Below, piece by piece: positions 26,980-35,823 of a stretch of DNA of 64,000 nucleotides. The notes under the pieces were generated by a model. That model was given only the letters and a program-made list of their open reading frames with translations. It had not been told where the DNA came from and ran no database searches. The DNA is taken from assembly GCF_017980685.1 (NCBI RefSeq), contig NZ_JACXXO010000001.1, positions 310,001 to 374,000 of the forward strand, given 5' to 3'. Within the stretch, counting starts at the first letter, position 1. The number at the start of each line of letters is the position of its first letter. The position numbers and the translations under genes are program-made. Origin of the DNA: Pseudomonas iridis. Lineage in GTDB: Bacteria > Pseudomonadota > Gammaproteobacteria > Pseudomonadales > Pseudomonadaceae.

Positions 26980-27129
26980 GGGGCCCTCCTCAAATTTGGC
27001 GGCAAGTATACAGCCCATATGCCGCTCGCACAGTCGGCTTTGGTCGGGCACCACCGATCCTTTATCAACTACCCATTTCAACAACGCGCCCTTATGATGT
27101 GCCCCAGTCTATTTACCCTGCGAAGACCC

Positions 27130-28071
27130 ATGGCCGATTCTGCTTTTTTCTGCACCCTGTCTCATGAAGGCGTTCTCGCGGTCCGCGGCGCGGATGCCGG
27201 AAAATTCCTGCAAGGCCAGTTGACCTGCAATATCAATTACCTGAGCGAAACAGCATCCAGCCTGGGCGCTCGCTGCACGCAAAAAGGCCGGATGCAATCG
27301 AGTTTCCGCATTCTGCTCGAAGGCGACGGTGTGCTGCTGGCGATGGCCAGCGAATTGCTCGAGCCGCAACTGGCGGACCTGAAGAAGTACGCGGTGTTCT
27401 CCAAGTCGAAACTGACCGACGAAAGCGCCGCCTGGGTGCGTTTCGGGCTGAGGTCGGGCGATGCAGCGCTGAGCAGTCTCGGCCTGGATCTGCCCATTGA
27501 GACCGACAGCGTGGTACGCAACGACGGCCTGATTGCAATTCGCGTCTCGCCGGATCGTGCCGAACTGTGGGTACCCGCCGATCAGGCGCAAACCATCAAA
27601 CACACGTTGTCGATAACCCTGCCTGAAGGTGAACTGAACCAGTGGCTGCTCGGCCAGATCCGCGCCGGTATCGGTCAGGTCATGCCCACCACCCGCGAGC
27701 TGTTCATCCCGCAGATGCTCAACCTGCAGGCCGTCGGCGGCGTGAGTTTCAAGAAGGGTTGTTACACCGGTCAGGAAATCGTCGCGCGCATGCAGTACCT
27801 GGGCAAACTCAAGCGCCGTCTGTATCGCTTGAGCCTCGACGCCACACAATTGCCGGAACCCGGCACGCCATTGTTCGCGCCGAGCCACAACAGTTCGATC
27901 GGCGAAGTCGTACTGGCTGCTGGCGCCGGGCAAAACATTGAACTCCTGGCAGTGTTGCAGGCCGAAGCTGCAGAAGCGGGTGATCTGCATTTGGGCACCC
28001 TTGAAGGGCCTGCGCTGCATCTGCTCGATTTGCCCTACGAACTGGATCGCGACCGCGAAATCCAGCGCTGA
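27130..28071 (+). CDS. ygfZ: Folate-binding Fe-S repair protein YgfZ
   Basis: A 313-residue tetrahydrofolate-binding protein of the GcvT-like fold. The signature KGCYTGQEIVARMQYLGK at residues 211-228 contains the essential Cys of YgfZ proteins; the start GADAGKFLQGQLTCNI is also conserved. It supports the upkeep of Fe-S enzymes such as MiaB. It is divergent from sdhE across 150 bases and followed by an HDOD gene 35 bases on. Confidence 0.92.
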   Translation: MADSAFFCTLSHEGVLAVRGADAGKFLQGQLTCNINYLSETASSLGARCTQKGRMQSSFRILLEGDGVLLAMASELLEPQLADLKKYAVFSKSKLTDESAAWVRFGLRSGDAALSSLGLDLPIETDSVVRNDGLIAIRVSPDRAELWVPADQAQTIKHTLSITLPEGELNQWLLGQIRAGIGQVMPTTRELFIPQMLNLQAVGGVSFKKGCYTGQEIVARMQYLGKLKRRLYRLSLDATQLPEPGTPLFAPSHNSSIGEVVLAAGAGQNIELLAVLQAEAAEAGDLHLGTLEGPALHLLDLPYELDRDREIQR

Positions 28072-28106
28072 TCGCAGCATTTGTTGCAACACCCTAGAGA
28101 GCCTAA

Positions 28107-28928
28107 ATGAACGAACTGGCGGATAAGATCCAACAGGATTTGGTTGAGGCCATCGATAAAGATGAGCTGGTTCTGCCAACATTGCCGGAAGTAGCCTTGC
28201 AAATTCGCAAGGCTGCTGAAGATCCGGAAATCAGCGTCAGCGAGCTGAGCAAAGTCATCGGCCGTGACACGGCGCTGTCGGCGCGCCTGATCAAAGTGGT
28301 CAACAGCCCGCTGCTGCGCGCGGCGCAGGAAGTCACCGACCTGCATACCGCCATCACCCGCCTGGGCATCAACTACAGCAGTAACCTGGCGATCGGCCTG
28401 GTGATGGAGCAGATTTTCCACGCCAGTTCCGAAGTGGTGGAACAGAAAATGCGCGAAGTCTGGCGCAAGAGCCTGGAAATCGCCGGGGTCAGTTATGCGT
28501 TGTGTCGTCGTTATACCCAACTCAAGCCGGATCAGGCGGCGCTGGGTGGACTGGTGCATCAGATCGGCGTGCTGCCGATTTTGACCTACGCCGAAGACCA
28601 CTATGAACTGCTCTCGGATTCGGTCAGCCTCAACCATGTAATCGACCACCTTCATCCGTTGCTCGGCGACAAGCTCTTGCGCGTCTGGGATTTTCCGGAA
28701 CGACTGGTGGAGCTGCCGGGGCTGTATCAGGATCTCAAACGCGACTCGGTACAGATCGATTACGTCGATCTGGTGCAGGTGGCGAGCCTCTATTGCCACA
28801 AGGGCACTGACCATCCGTTTGCGCGGATTGATCCGCTGAGTGTTCCGGCGTTCAGGAAGCTTGGGATTGATCCGGAGAACAAAGCGCTGTGCGCGGATCT
28901 GGAAGAATCGCGCTCGATGTTTTACTGA
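28107..28928 (+). CDS. HDOD domain protein
   Basis: A 273-residue protein, nearly all one HDOD domain: LPTLPEVALQIRKAAEDPEI at residues 23-42, LSKVIGRDTALSARLIKVVN, and GGLVHQIGVLPIL near residue 147. HDOD proteins are HD-fold relatives without phosphohydrolase activity and often serve in c-di-GMP or stress signalling. No partner domain is attached. It likely shares a transcript with ygfZ. Confidence 0.88.
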   Translation: MNELADKIQQDLVEAIDKDELVLPTLPEVALQIRKAAEDPEISVSELSKVIGRDTALSARLIKVVNSPLLRAAQEVTDLHTAITRLGINYSSNLAIGLVMEQIFHASSEVVEQKMREVWRKSLEIAGVSYALCRRYTQLKPDQAALGGLVHQIGVLPILTYAEDHYELLSDSVSLNHVIDHLHPLLGDKLLRVWDFPERLVELPGLYQDLKRDSVQIDYVDLVQVASLYCHKGTDHPFARIDPLSVPAFRKLGIDPENKALCADLEESRSMFY

Positions 28929-28945
28929 TCGAGAACCGCGACGCG

Positions 28946-29018
28946 CCCTTCGCGAGCACCTCGCTCCCACATTGGAATGCATTCCCCCTGTGGGAGCGAG
29001 CCTGCTCGCGAAGAGGCC
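28946..29018. repeat. REP inverted pair, GCGAGCAGGCTCGC family
   Basis: TTCGCGAGCACCTCGCTCCC near 28949-28968 faces TGTGGGAGCGAGCCTGCTCGCGAA near 28989-29012. It lies between the convergent HDOD and tctE genes. Confidence 0.85.
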
Positions 29019-29036
29019 GGCAAGAACCCCGCAGAA

Positions 29037-30422
29037 TCACCCCGCAATAAAACTCACCCGTACCTTCAGCCCTGCCTGTTCACCATCATGCAGCGTGATC
29101 TGAGCCAGATGTGCCCGGCAGATCTCGCCGACAATCGCCAGCCCCAACCCCGACCCCGCCACCTGCTGATTACGCCGATAGAAGCGCTCGAACACTCGAT
29201 CGCGCTCTTGCAGCGGAATCCCCGGCCCGTCGTCTTCAACCTCAAGCACTGCCGGGGTCAGCACGCGCAAGATCACGTTGCCGCCCGGCGGCGTATGCGC
29301 CAAGGCGTTATCCACCAGATTGCTCAACAACTCATTCAGCAGCGTCGGCTCGCCACGCAGCCACACCGGTTCATCGGCCTCCAGCGCCAGCGCCACCCCG
29401 CGCTTGTGCGCCAGTGGCGCCATGGCCATGCCCAACTCGCGGGCCAACTGGCTCAGATCGAGCAACTGCGCACCGCCCTCGGCAATCGCTCGGGCGCCAT
29501 TTTCGACGCGCGCCAGCGACAGCAATTGATTGGCCAGATGAGTCAGACGATCGGTGCCTTGGGCCGAAGATTCCAGCGTCGTCCGCCAGACCTGCGGGTC
29601 ATTTGAACGCAGCCCCAATTCCAGCCGCGCCTTCAACGCCGCCAGTGGTGTGCGCAACTCATGCGCCGCATCGGCGATGAACTGCGCCTGGCGCTCGAAC
29701 TGACCCCGCAGGCGCTCGGTGAAATGGTTGAGCCCGCGCACCAGCGGCCAGAGTTCGTGTTGCACTTCCACCAGTGGCAATGGCCGCAAGTCATCGGGTT
29801 GGCGCTCTTCGACTGCCGTGCGCAAACGCTCCAGCGGACGCAGTGCGGCGCTGACGGCAAACCAGACCAACAGCAAGGCACCGATCGCCAACATACCCAA
29901 ACGCAACAGCGTATCGGCCGCCAGACTGCGCGCCATGCTGACGCGGGCTTCGTCGGTTTCGGCCACGCGGATTTCCGCCATGCCATTCATGTTCGGCTCG
30001 CTCACCGCTTTGAGCAAGCTGACCACGCGCACGTTCTGTCCTTTGTAAGTGGCATTGTAGAAACGCGCCAGCGCCGGATAGCTGTCAGTTCTTGGTGTAC
30101 CGGGAGGTGGCCCGGGGAGGTTTTCGTAGCCGGAAATCAGCTTTTGATGAATGTCGTTGACCTGGTAGTAAATCCGTCCGGCGCTGTCGTAAGCGAAGGT
30201 ATCGAGGGCCACATAAGGCACGTCGGCACTGAGGCTGCCATCACGTTGCGACAGGCCAGCGGCGATGGTTCGCGCCGACGCCAGCAACGTGCGGTCGTAC
30301 GCCGTGTCGGCCGCCTCGCGTCCATTCCAGTAAGCACTCAAGCCGCTGGCGAGCATCAACACCACCAGCAACGACGCCAGGTTCCACAGCAACCGCCAAC
30401 GCAGGCTGCTGGGCTTATGCAT
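29037..30422 (-). CDS. tctE: Sensor histidine kinase TctE
   Basis: A 461-residue inner-membrane kinase. Two transmembrane segments (about residues 12-32 and 173-195) enclose a periplasmic sensor of about 140 residues; then HAMP-like linker, H-box ADAAHELRTPLAALKARLE near residue 251, N-box NELLSNLVDNALAHTPPGG, and G-boxes VEDDGPGIP and GSGLGLAIVGEI. It overlaps tctD by eight bases and is divergent from a tctCBA uptake operon, so it most likely senses citrate or a related tricarboxylate. Confidence 0.9.
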   Translation of the reverse strand: MHKPSSLRWRLLWNLASLLVVLMLASGLSAYWNGREAADTAYDRTLLASARTIAAGLSQRDGSLSADVPYVALDTFAYDSAGRIYYQVNDIHQKLISGYENLPGPPPGTPRTDSYPALARFYNATYKGQNVRVVSLLKAVSEPNMNGMAEIRVAETDEARVSMARSLAADTLLRLGMLAIGALLLVWFAVSAALRPLERLRTAVEERQPDDLRPLPLVEVQHELWPLVRGLNHFTERLRGQFERQAQFIADAAHELRTPLAALKARLELGLRSNDPQVWRTTLESSAQGTDRLTHLANQLLSLARVENGARAIAEGGAQLLDLSQLARELGMAMAPLAHKRGVALALEADEPVWLRGEPTLLNELLSNLVDNALAHTPPGGNVILRVLTPAVLEVEDDGPGIPLQERDRVFERFYRRNQQVAGSGLGLAIVGEICRAHLAQITLHDGEQAGLKVRVSFIAG

Positions 30423-31086
30423 CGCGGCTTTCCAGCAGATAGCCGAGGCCGCGGAAGGTCACGATCGCGACCGGTTGACCGTCGAGTTTCTTGCGCAAGC
30501 GGTGCACGTAGATTTCGATGGCATCGGGGCTGGCCTCTTCATCAAGACCAAACACCTGCGCGGCCAGTTGCTCTTTGCTCATGACTCGCCCCGGCCGGGC
30601 GATCAGCGCTTCGAGCACGGCTTGCTCGCGGGACGTCAGCGTGAGCAGTTCCTCACCGAGTGAGAAGCGTCGGGTGTCGAGATCATAGGCCAGCACCCCG
30701 CAGCGCTGCTGGCGTTCACCGCCCAACACACTGCGTCGCAACAGCGCTTTGACCCGGGCTTCCAGTTCGGTCAGTTCGAACGGCTTGGCGAGGTAGTCGT
30801 CGGCGCCAAGATTGAGGCCGTGCACCCGATCTTTCACATCGCTGCGCGCCGTCAGCATCAGCACCGGCAGATTTTTCCCGCGAGCCCGCAGCCGCGCCAA
30901 CACCTCAAATCCGCCCATGCGCGGCAGGCCGACATCGAGGATCGCCACGGCGTATTCCTCACTGCCCAGTGCCAGATCGGCAGCCACGCCATCGTGCAAC
31001 ACATCCACGGTCAGACCGGTGCTCTTGAGCGCCTGGGCGACGCTTTCGGCCAGTTGCAGATGGTCTTCGACGAGCAGAACACGCAT
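30415..31086 (-). CDS. tctD: OmpR-family response regulator TctD
   Basis: A 223-residue regulator with receiver domain (phosphoacceptor Asp in VAILDVGLPRMGG near residue 51, Lys in DDYLAKPFELTEL near residue 101) and winged-helix DNA-binding domain (SREQAVLEALIARPGRVMSK). GAGGT precedes the start. It is co-transcribed with tctE and is expected to control the divergent porin-tctCBA operon, probably through the phased repeats at 31175-31207. Confidence 0.92.
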   Translation of the reverse strand: MRVLLVEDHLQLAESVAQALKSTGLTVDVLHDGVAADLALGSEEYAVAILDVGLPRMGGFEVLARLRARGKNLPVLMLTARSDVKDRVHGLNLGADDYLAKPFELTELEARVKALLRRSVLGGERQQRCGVLAYDLDTRRFSLGEELLTLTSREQAVLEALIARPGRVMSKEQLAAQVFGLDEEASPDAIEIYVHRLRKKLDGQPVAIVTFRGLGYLLESRDA

Positions 31087-31174
31087 GGATTTTTACCTCG
31101 TTCAGGGATGGCCGACGCCACTCTTTGCCGCGGAGTTTACAGCCGCAACCGCCACTGTGAAGCCCGAAAACATT

Positions 31175-31207
31175 GAAAGCCAACTGAAAGGTTAGCGAAA
31201 GGTTAGG
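31175..31207. promoter_or_regulatory. Candidate TctD operator: three phased 11-bp repeats
   Basis: Three consecutive 11-base units begin with GAAAG: GAAAGCCAACT (31175), GAAAGGTTAGC (31186) and GAAAGGTTAGG (31197). Units on one DNA face, one helical turn apart, are how OmpR-type regulators bind. The block lies in the 236-base region between tctD and the porin remnant. Binding is inferred. Confidence 0.6.
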
Positions 31208-31322
31208 CCGTTACAGTCGATTTACGGAGAGTTTCGACTGCCGTCGCTGCTGCCACACAGCGCTACGAAAAACGCCACGAAGCGTTTTCGACCAATAAGA
31301 ACAATAATCGGAGTACGCCCGC

Positions 31323-31608
31323 ATGCCGTCCATGCAGCCCCAGGTCCTTGTGCCTGTTCGCCCTTCCCGTATCAGCCACACCGCCCTCGCCAGTGCAGCC
31401 GCCCTCGCGGGTTTTTCGCCGTTGAGTTTTGCCGACTTCATTGAAGACAGCAGCGCCAGCCGAACCCCAGATCAACCATGTAGTACAAAGCGGCCCTTTG
31501 AAGGAGGTCGCCGTGCGTCTACGCAATGCCATTGACCGATCCCGCGACTCCGCTCGCCATGCAGACGAAGTGCGTTTGCTGATGAGCAATAACATTGGTC
31601 TTTGGTAA
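31323..31608 (+). pseudogene. OprD-family porin remnant with internal deletion (opdH-like)
   Basis: CGGAG and ATG 31323 open a leader-like N-terminus that reaches ADFIEDSSAS, the conserved start of mature OprD-type porins. From 31462 the next frame reads EPQINHVVQSGPLKEVAVRL, then RNAIDRSRDSARHADEVRLL and ends NIGLW with TAA 31606-31608; this is the last strand region of the same porin family, ending in an aromatic residue as outer-membrane barrels do. About 1.2 kb of a normal porin (some 400 residues) is missing and the two ends are out of frame. Position upstream of tctCBA points to the tricarboxylate porin OpdH. Confidence 0.8.
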
Positions 31609-31661
31609 ATGCCTGTCAGTGAAAAACACGTCAAACAACAACAATGCCCGTGGAGAATCGA

Positions 31662-32639
31662 ATGAACCTGTCACTGCGTAAAGTTGCACTCGCCGCCAGT
31701 TGCGTGCTGTTCGCTGGCCAACTCATGGCCGAACCGAAGCGCCCGGAATGTATCGCTCCGGCGTCGCCCGGCGGTGGTTTCGACCTGACCTGCAAACTGG
31801 TGCAGAGCGCGCTGGTCAACGAAAAACTGCTGTCCAAACCGATGCGCGTGACCTACATGCCCGGCGGTGTTGGCGCGGTGGCTTACAACGCAGTGGTTGC
31901 GCAGCGGCCAGCCGATGCCGGCACGCTGGTGGCGTGGTCGAGCGGTTCGCTGCTGAACCTGGCGCAAGGCAAGTTCGGACGCTTCGATGAGAGCAACGTG
32001 CGCTGGCTCGCGGCAGTCGGCACCAGCTACGGTGCCATCGCGGTGAAAAGCGATTCGCCCTACAAGACCCTCGACGATCTCGTTCAGGCATTGAAGAAAG
32101 ATCCCGGCTCCGTGGTCATCGGTTCCGGCGGCACCGTCGGCAGCCAGGACTGGATGCAAACCGCACTGATCGCCAAGGCTGCCGGGATCAACCCGCGCGA
32201 ACTGCGTTACGTCGCCCTCGAAGGTGGCGGCGAGATCGCCACCGCCCTGCTCGGCGGCCACATTCAGGTTGGCAGCACCGACATCTCCGACTCCATGCCG
32301 CACATCCAGAGCGGTGACATGCGCCTGCTCGCGGTATTCGCTGACAAGCGTCTCGACGAACCGGAAATGAAAGAAATCCCGACCGCTCGCGAGCAAGGCT
32401 ACGACATCGTCTGGCCAGTGGTTCGCGGTTTCTACCTGGGGCCAAAAGTCAGCGATGAAGACTACGCCTGGTGGAAAGATTCGTTCGACAAACTGCTGGC
32501 CTCCGACGAGTTCGCCAAGCTGCGCGATCAGCGTGAACTGTTCCCGTTCGCCATGACCGGCCCGGAACTGGACACCTACGTGAAGAAGCAGGTTGCGGAC
32601 TACAAAGTGCTGGCCAAAGAGTTCGGCCTGATTCAGTGA
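31662..32639 (+). CDS. tctC: Tripartite tricarboxylate transporter substrate-binding protein
   Basis: From ATG 31662 (GGAGA upstream) a 325-residue periplasmic protein with signal peptide ending LMAEPKRPEC, then CIAPASPGGGFDLTCKLV with the ligand loop PGGGFD, and a second lobe with GSGGTVGSQDW. This is the TctC/Bug family fold. It captures citrate or related tricarboxylates for TctAB. It follows the broken porin by 54 bases. Confidence 0.92.
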   Translation: MNLSLRKVALAASCVLFAGQLMAEPKRPECIAPASPGGGFDLTCKLVQSALVNEKLLSKPMRVTYMPGGVGAVAYNAVVAQRPADAGTLVAWSSGSLLNLAQGKFGRFDESNVRWLAAVGTSYGAIAVKSDSPYKTLDDLVQALKKDPGSVVIGSGGTVGSQDWMQTALIAKAAGINPRELRYVALEGGGEIATALLGGHIQVGSTDISDSMPHIQSGDMRLLAVFADKRLDEPEMKEIPTAREQGYDIVWPVVRGFYLGPKVSDEDYAWWKDSFDKLLASDEFAKLRDQRELFPFAMTGPELDTYVKKQVADYKVLAKEFGLIQ

Positions 32640-32697
32640 TCGCCTCTGTCTAGCGGCCGCAGCCCCCGTTCGCGGGGCCGCGGCACAGGAGTTTCCC

Positions 32698-33156
32698 ATG
32701 CTCTTACAACGCATTTTCGCTTCGGTGCTATTGCTGGCCTGTGTCGGCCTGGCACTGATGGCGTGGCCGTACCAAGCGGCTTTTTCCTACGAACCGGTGG
32801 GCCCGCGCGCCTTCCCTCTGCTGATGCTCGGCCTGATGGGCGCAGCGCTGCTGTACATGGTGTTCCGCCCGACGCCGATCGAACACACTGAAGACGAGCC
32901 GCCACTGGATCGCCAGACCCTGACCAAGATCAGCATCTGCGTCGTGCTGTTGCTGGTGTTCGCCGGCCTCTTCGAACCCTTGGGCTTCATTCTCAGCAGC
33001 ATGCTGATCGGCATTCCGATGGCGCGTCTGTATGGCGGTCGCTGGATGCCGAGCGTCGTGGTGACCACCCTGATGGCCATCGGTCTTTACCTGCTGTTCG
33101 ACCGTGTGATGGACGTTCCGCTGCCCCTCGGCCTGCTCGACGTTCTGGAGAACTGA
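32698..33156 (+). CDS. tctB: Tripartite tricarboxylate transporter small membrane subunit
   Basis: A 152-residue protein with four hydrophobic segments (residues about 5-27, 40-57, 80-100 and 115-140), the TctB layout. The sequence GPRAFPLLMLGLMGAALL is typical. It works with TctA as the membrane permease. It lies between tctC and tctA, one base before tctA. Confidence 0.9.
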   Translation: MLLQRIFASVLLLACVGLALMAWPYQAAFSYEPVGPRAFPLLMLGLMGAALLYMVFRPTPIEHTEDEPPLDRQTLTKISICVVLLLVFAGLFEPLGFILSSMLIGIPMARLYGGRWMPSVVVTTLMAIGLYLLFDRVMDVPLPLGLLDVLEN

Positions 33157-33157
33157 T

Positions 33158-34672
33158 ATGGATACTCTTGGCTATTTGGGTCAGGGCTTCGGCGTCGCGC
33201 TGAGCCCCTACAACCTGGTGACCGCGCTGTGCGGCACGCTGATCGGCACCGTTGTCGGCCTGTTGCCGGGGCTGGGCCCGATCAACGGCGTGGCGCTGCT
33301 GATCCCGATCGCATTCGCCCTCGGCCTGCCACCGGAGTCGGCACTGATTCTGCTGGCGGCGGTGTATCTGGGCTGCGAATACGGTGGCCGGATCAGCTCG
33401 ATCCTGCTGAACATTCCGGGCGAAGCTTCCACCGTGATGACCACCCTCGACGGCTACCCGATGGCCCGCAAAGGCATGGCCGGTGTGGCGCTGTCGTTGT
33501 CGGCGTGGAGTTCGTTCATCGGCGCCTTCATCGCCACGTGCGGCATGGTGATGTTCGCCCCGCTGCTGGCGAAATGGGCGATTGCCTTTGGCCCGGCGGA
33601 ATACTTCGTGCTGATGGTGTTTGCGATTGTCTGCCTGGGCGGCATGGCTGGTGATCGACCACTGAAGACATTTATTGCGGCGTTGATCGGTTTGTTCCTG
33701 TCGACGGTCGGCATCGACGCCAACAGCGGCGTGTACCGTTTCACCGGCGATAACATTCACCTGACCGACGGCATTCAATTCGTCGTGCTGGTGCTGGGCC
33801 TGTTCTCGATCAGCGAAATTCTGTTGCTGCTGGAGAAAACCCATCGCGGCCAGGAAGCGGTGAAAGCCACCGGTCGAATGATGTTCAACTTCAAGGAAGC
33901 GGCGTCGGTGTTCACCGTGAACATCCGTTGCGGCCTGCTCGGGTTCATCATGGGCGTGTTGCCGGGTGCCGGTGCGACGCTGGCCAGTGCCGTGGCCTAC
34001 ATGACCGAAAAACGCATCGCCGGGACCAGCGGCAAGTTCGGTGAAGGCGATGCCCGTGGCCTGGCCGCCCCGGAAACCGCCATTGGTGCATCGGCTTGCG
34101 GCGCCCTGGTGCCGATGCTGACGCTCGGCGTTCCGGGTTCGGGTACCACGGCGGTGATGATCGGCGCGCTGTCGCTGTACAACATCACTCCGGGGCCGCT
34201 GTTGTTCCAGCAACAACCGGACATCGTCTGGGGCCTGATCGCGTCGTTGTTTGTCGCCAACATCATGCTGGTGATCCTCAACATTCCGATGATCCGCATC
34301 TTCACCCGCATCCTCGCCGTGCCGAACTGGGCACTGGTGCCAGTCATCGCGATCATCACCGGCATCGGCGTCTATGCAGTACACGCGACCACCTTCGATC
34401 TGTTCCTGATGGTCGGCATCGGCATCTTCGGTTACATCCTGCGCAAGCTCGACTTCCCGTTGTCGCCGGTTCTGCTGGGTTTCATCCTCGGTGGTCTGAT
34501 GGAGCAGAACCTGCGTCGCGCGCTGTCGATCTCCAACGGCGCACTGGAAATCCTCTGGTCGAGCCCGATCACCTTCGGGGTCTGGGTACTGACCGCGATC
34601 ATGTTGCTCGTGCCGCTGCTGCGCATCTGGCGCAAACGTTCGGTCGCTCGGCGCGCTATCGCCGATGTTTGA
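33158..34672 (+). CDS. tctA: Tripartite tricarboxylate transporter large membrane subunit
   Basis: A 504-residue permease with about 11-12 membrane segments. The family motif GLLPGLGPINGVALLIP at residues 32-48 and its inverted copy GVLPGAGATLASAVAYMTEK near residue 267 are both present, together with LGVPGSGTTAVMIGAL. Complete, no lesion seen. It overlaps the next gene by eight bases. Confidence 0.94.
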   Translation: MDTLGYLGQGFGVALSPYNLVTALCGTLIGTVVGLLPGLGPINGVALLIPIAFALGLPPESALILLAAVYLGCEYGGRISSILLNIPGEASTVMTTLDGYPMARKGMAGVALSLSAWSSFIGAFIATCGMVMFAPLLAKWAIAFGPAEYFVLMVFAIVCLGGMAGDRPLKTFIAALIGLFLSTVGIDANSGVYRFTGDNIHLTDGIQFVVLVLGLFSISEILLLLEKTHRGQEAVKATGRMMFNFKEAASVFTVNIRCGLLGFIMGVLPGAGATLASAVAYMTEKRIAGTSGKFGEGDARGLAAPETAIGASACGALVPMLTLGVPGSGTTAVMIGALSLYNITPGPLLFQQQPDIVWGLIASLFVANIMLVILNIPMIRIFTRILAVPNWALVPVIAIITGIGVYAVHATTFDLFLMVGIGIFGYILRKLDFPLSPVLLGFILGGLMEQNLRRALSISNGALEILWSSPITFGVWVLTAIMLLVPLLRIWRKRSVARRAIADV

Positions 34673-35699
34673 TCGGCTGTCGCTAAAGTCCTGGTGGGGA
34701 ACCCCGCTGGTCGGTCTGCTTGGCGGTTACCTCGCCAGCCAGATCGGCTGGCCGTTGCCGTGGATGGTCGGCTCGTTGCTGGCGATCATCCTCGTGCGCT
34801 GCCTGACCCCGTGGCAACTGACGGAAATCCCTGGCGGGCGCAAATGCGGCCAGTGGATCGTCGGGATCGGCATTGGCCTGCACTTCACCCCGGTGGTGAT
34901 GGAGCAGGTGCTGAGTCATTTCGGTTTGATCTTCTTCGGTGCGCTGGTCACCAGTTTGTCGGCGGTGGTTGGCGTGTGGTTGATGCGCCGCACCGGTGAG
35001 GACCGCGCCACGGCGTTTTTCTCCAGCATGCCCGGTGGCTCCGGGGAGATGGTCAACCTCGGCGCACGCAACGGCGCAATGCTCAGCCATGTCGCGGCGG
35101 GGCAAAGCCTGCGGGTATTGGTGGTGGTGCTGTGTGTGCCGGCGGCGTTCAAGTATTTGCTTGGCGACGGCACGCCAATTTCTCATGCCGGCAGCGTCGA
35201 TTGGCGCTGGCTGGCCATCCTGTTTCCGGCGGGCGCCCTGCTCGCCTGGATCTGGCAGCGCCTGCGCCAACCCAATCCATGGCTGTTCGGGCCGTTGCTG
35301 GTGAGTGCGGCGGTGAGCATCGGCTGGGATCTGCACATCGGCTTGCCCGATGGCGGCAGCCAGATTGGCCAATGGTTGATCGGCAGCGGATTGGGTTGTC
35401 ACTTCAACCGGCAGTTTTTCAGGCGTGCGCCGTCATTCATGGGCCGCACGTTGATCGGTACGGCACTGACCATGTTGATCGCAACCTTGGCGGCGCTGGG
35501 ACTGAGCGCTTTAACGCATCTGGATCTGCGTTCGCTGACGCTGGGCATGATGCCCGGTGGTATCGCCGAGATGAGCCTGACGGCGGAAACCCTGCAACTG
35601 TCGGTGCCGCTGGTGACGGCGATGCAGGTGATGCGGCTGTTGTTTGTGCTGTTTCTGGCCGAGCCGTTGTTCAAGTACTGGAATCGTAATCCCGAGTAA
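34665..35699 (+). CDS. AbrB-family membrane protein
   Basis: A 344-residue protein with about ten membrane segments in two similar halves; SSMPGGSGEMVNLGARNGA near residue 121 and the matching LGMMPGGIAEMSLTAETLQL near residue 297 are the AbrB (putative ammonia monooxygenase/transport) repeats. Not related to the DNA-binding AbrB. Role unknown; the eight-base overlap with tctA suggests a function connected with tricarboxylate uptake. Confidence 0.85.
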   Translation: MFDRLSLKSWWGTPLVGLLGGYLASQIGWPLPWMVGSLLAIILVRCLTPWQLTEIPGGRKCGQWIVGIGIGLHFTPVVMEQVLSHFGLIFFGALVTSLSAVVGVWLMRRTGEDRATAFFSSMPGGSGEMVNLGARNGAMLSHVAAGQSLRVLVVVLCVPAAFKYLLGDGTPISHAGSVDWRWLAILFPAGALLAWIWQRLRQPNPWLFGPLLVSAAVSIGWDLHIGLPDGGSQIGQWLIGSGLGCHFNRQFFRRAPSFMGRTLIGTALTMLIATLAALGLSALTHLDLRSLTLGMMPGGIAEMSLTAETLQLSVPLVTAMQVMRLLFVLFLAEPLFKYWNRNPE

Positions 35700-35708
35700 G
35701 ACCGAGTT

Positions 35709-35812
35709 GGCTTCATCGCTGGCAAGCCAGCTCCCACAGTGTTCCGGGGTGTGCACATAATTTGTGGTACGCACTGAAACCTGTGGGAGCTGGCTTGCCA
35801 GCGAAGGGGCCC
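35709..35812. repeat. REP inverted pair, GCTGGCAAGCCAGC family
   Basis: ATCGCTGGCAAGCCAGCTCC near 35715-35734 faces CTGTGGGAGCTGGCTTGCCA near 35781-35800. It separates the convergent tct operon and ung. Confidence 0.85.
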
Positions 35813-35823
35813 TTCGGCAAACA

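Noticed and set aside
26980-27084. N-terminal extension of SdhE
   Set aside because: The extra 35 residues cover the sdhE-ygfZ promoter region; ATG 26979 has an excellent ribosome binding site and the usual length.
31323-31535. A stand-alone 70-residue exported protein
   Set aside because: Its signal peptide and first mature residues match OprD porins and its tail is out-of-frame porin C-terminus, so it is better explained as a deleted porin.
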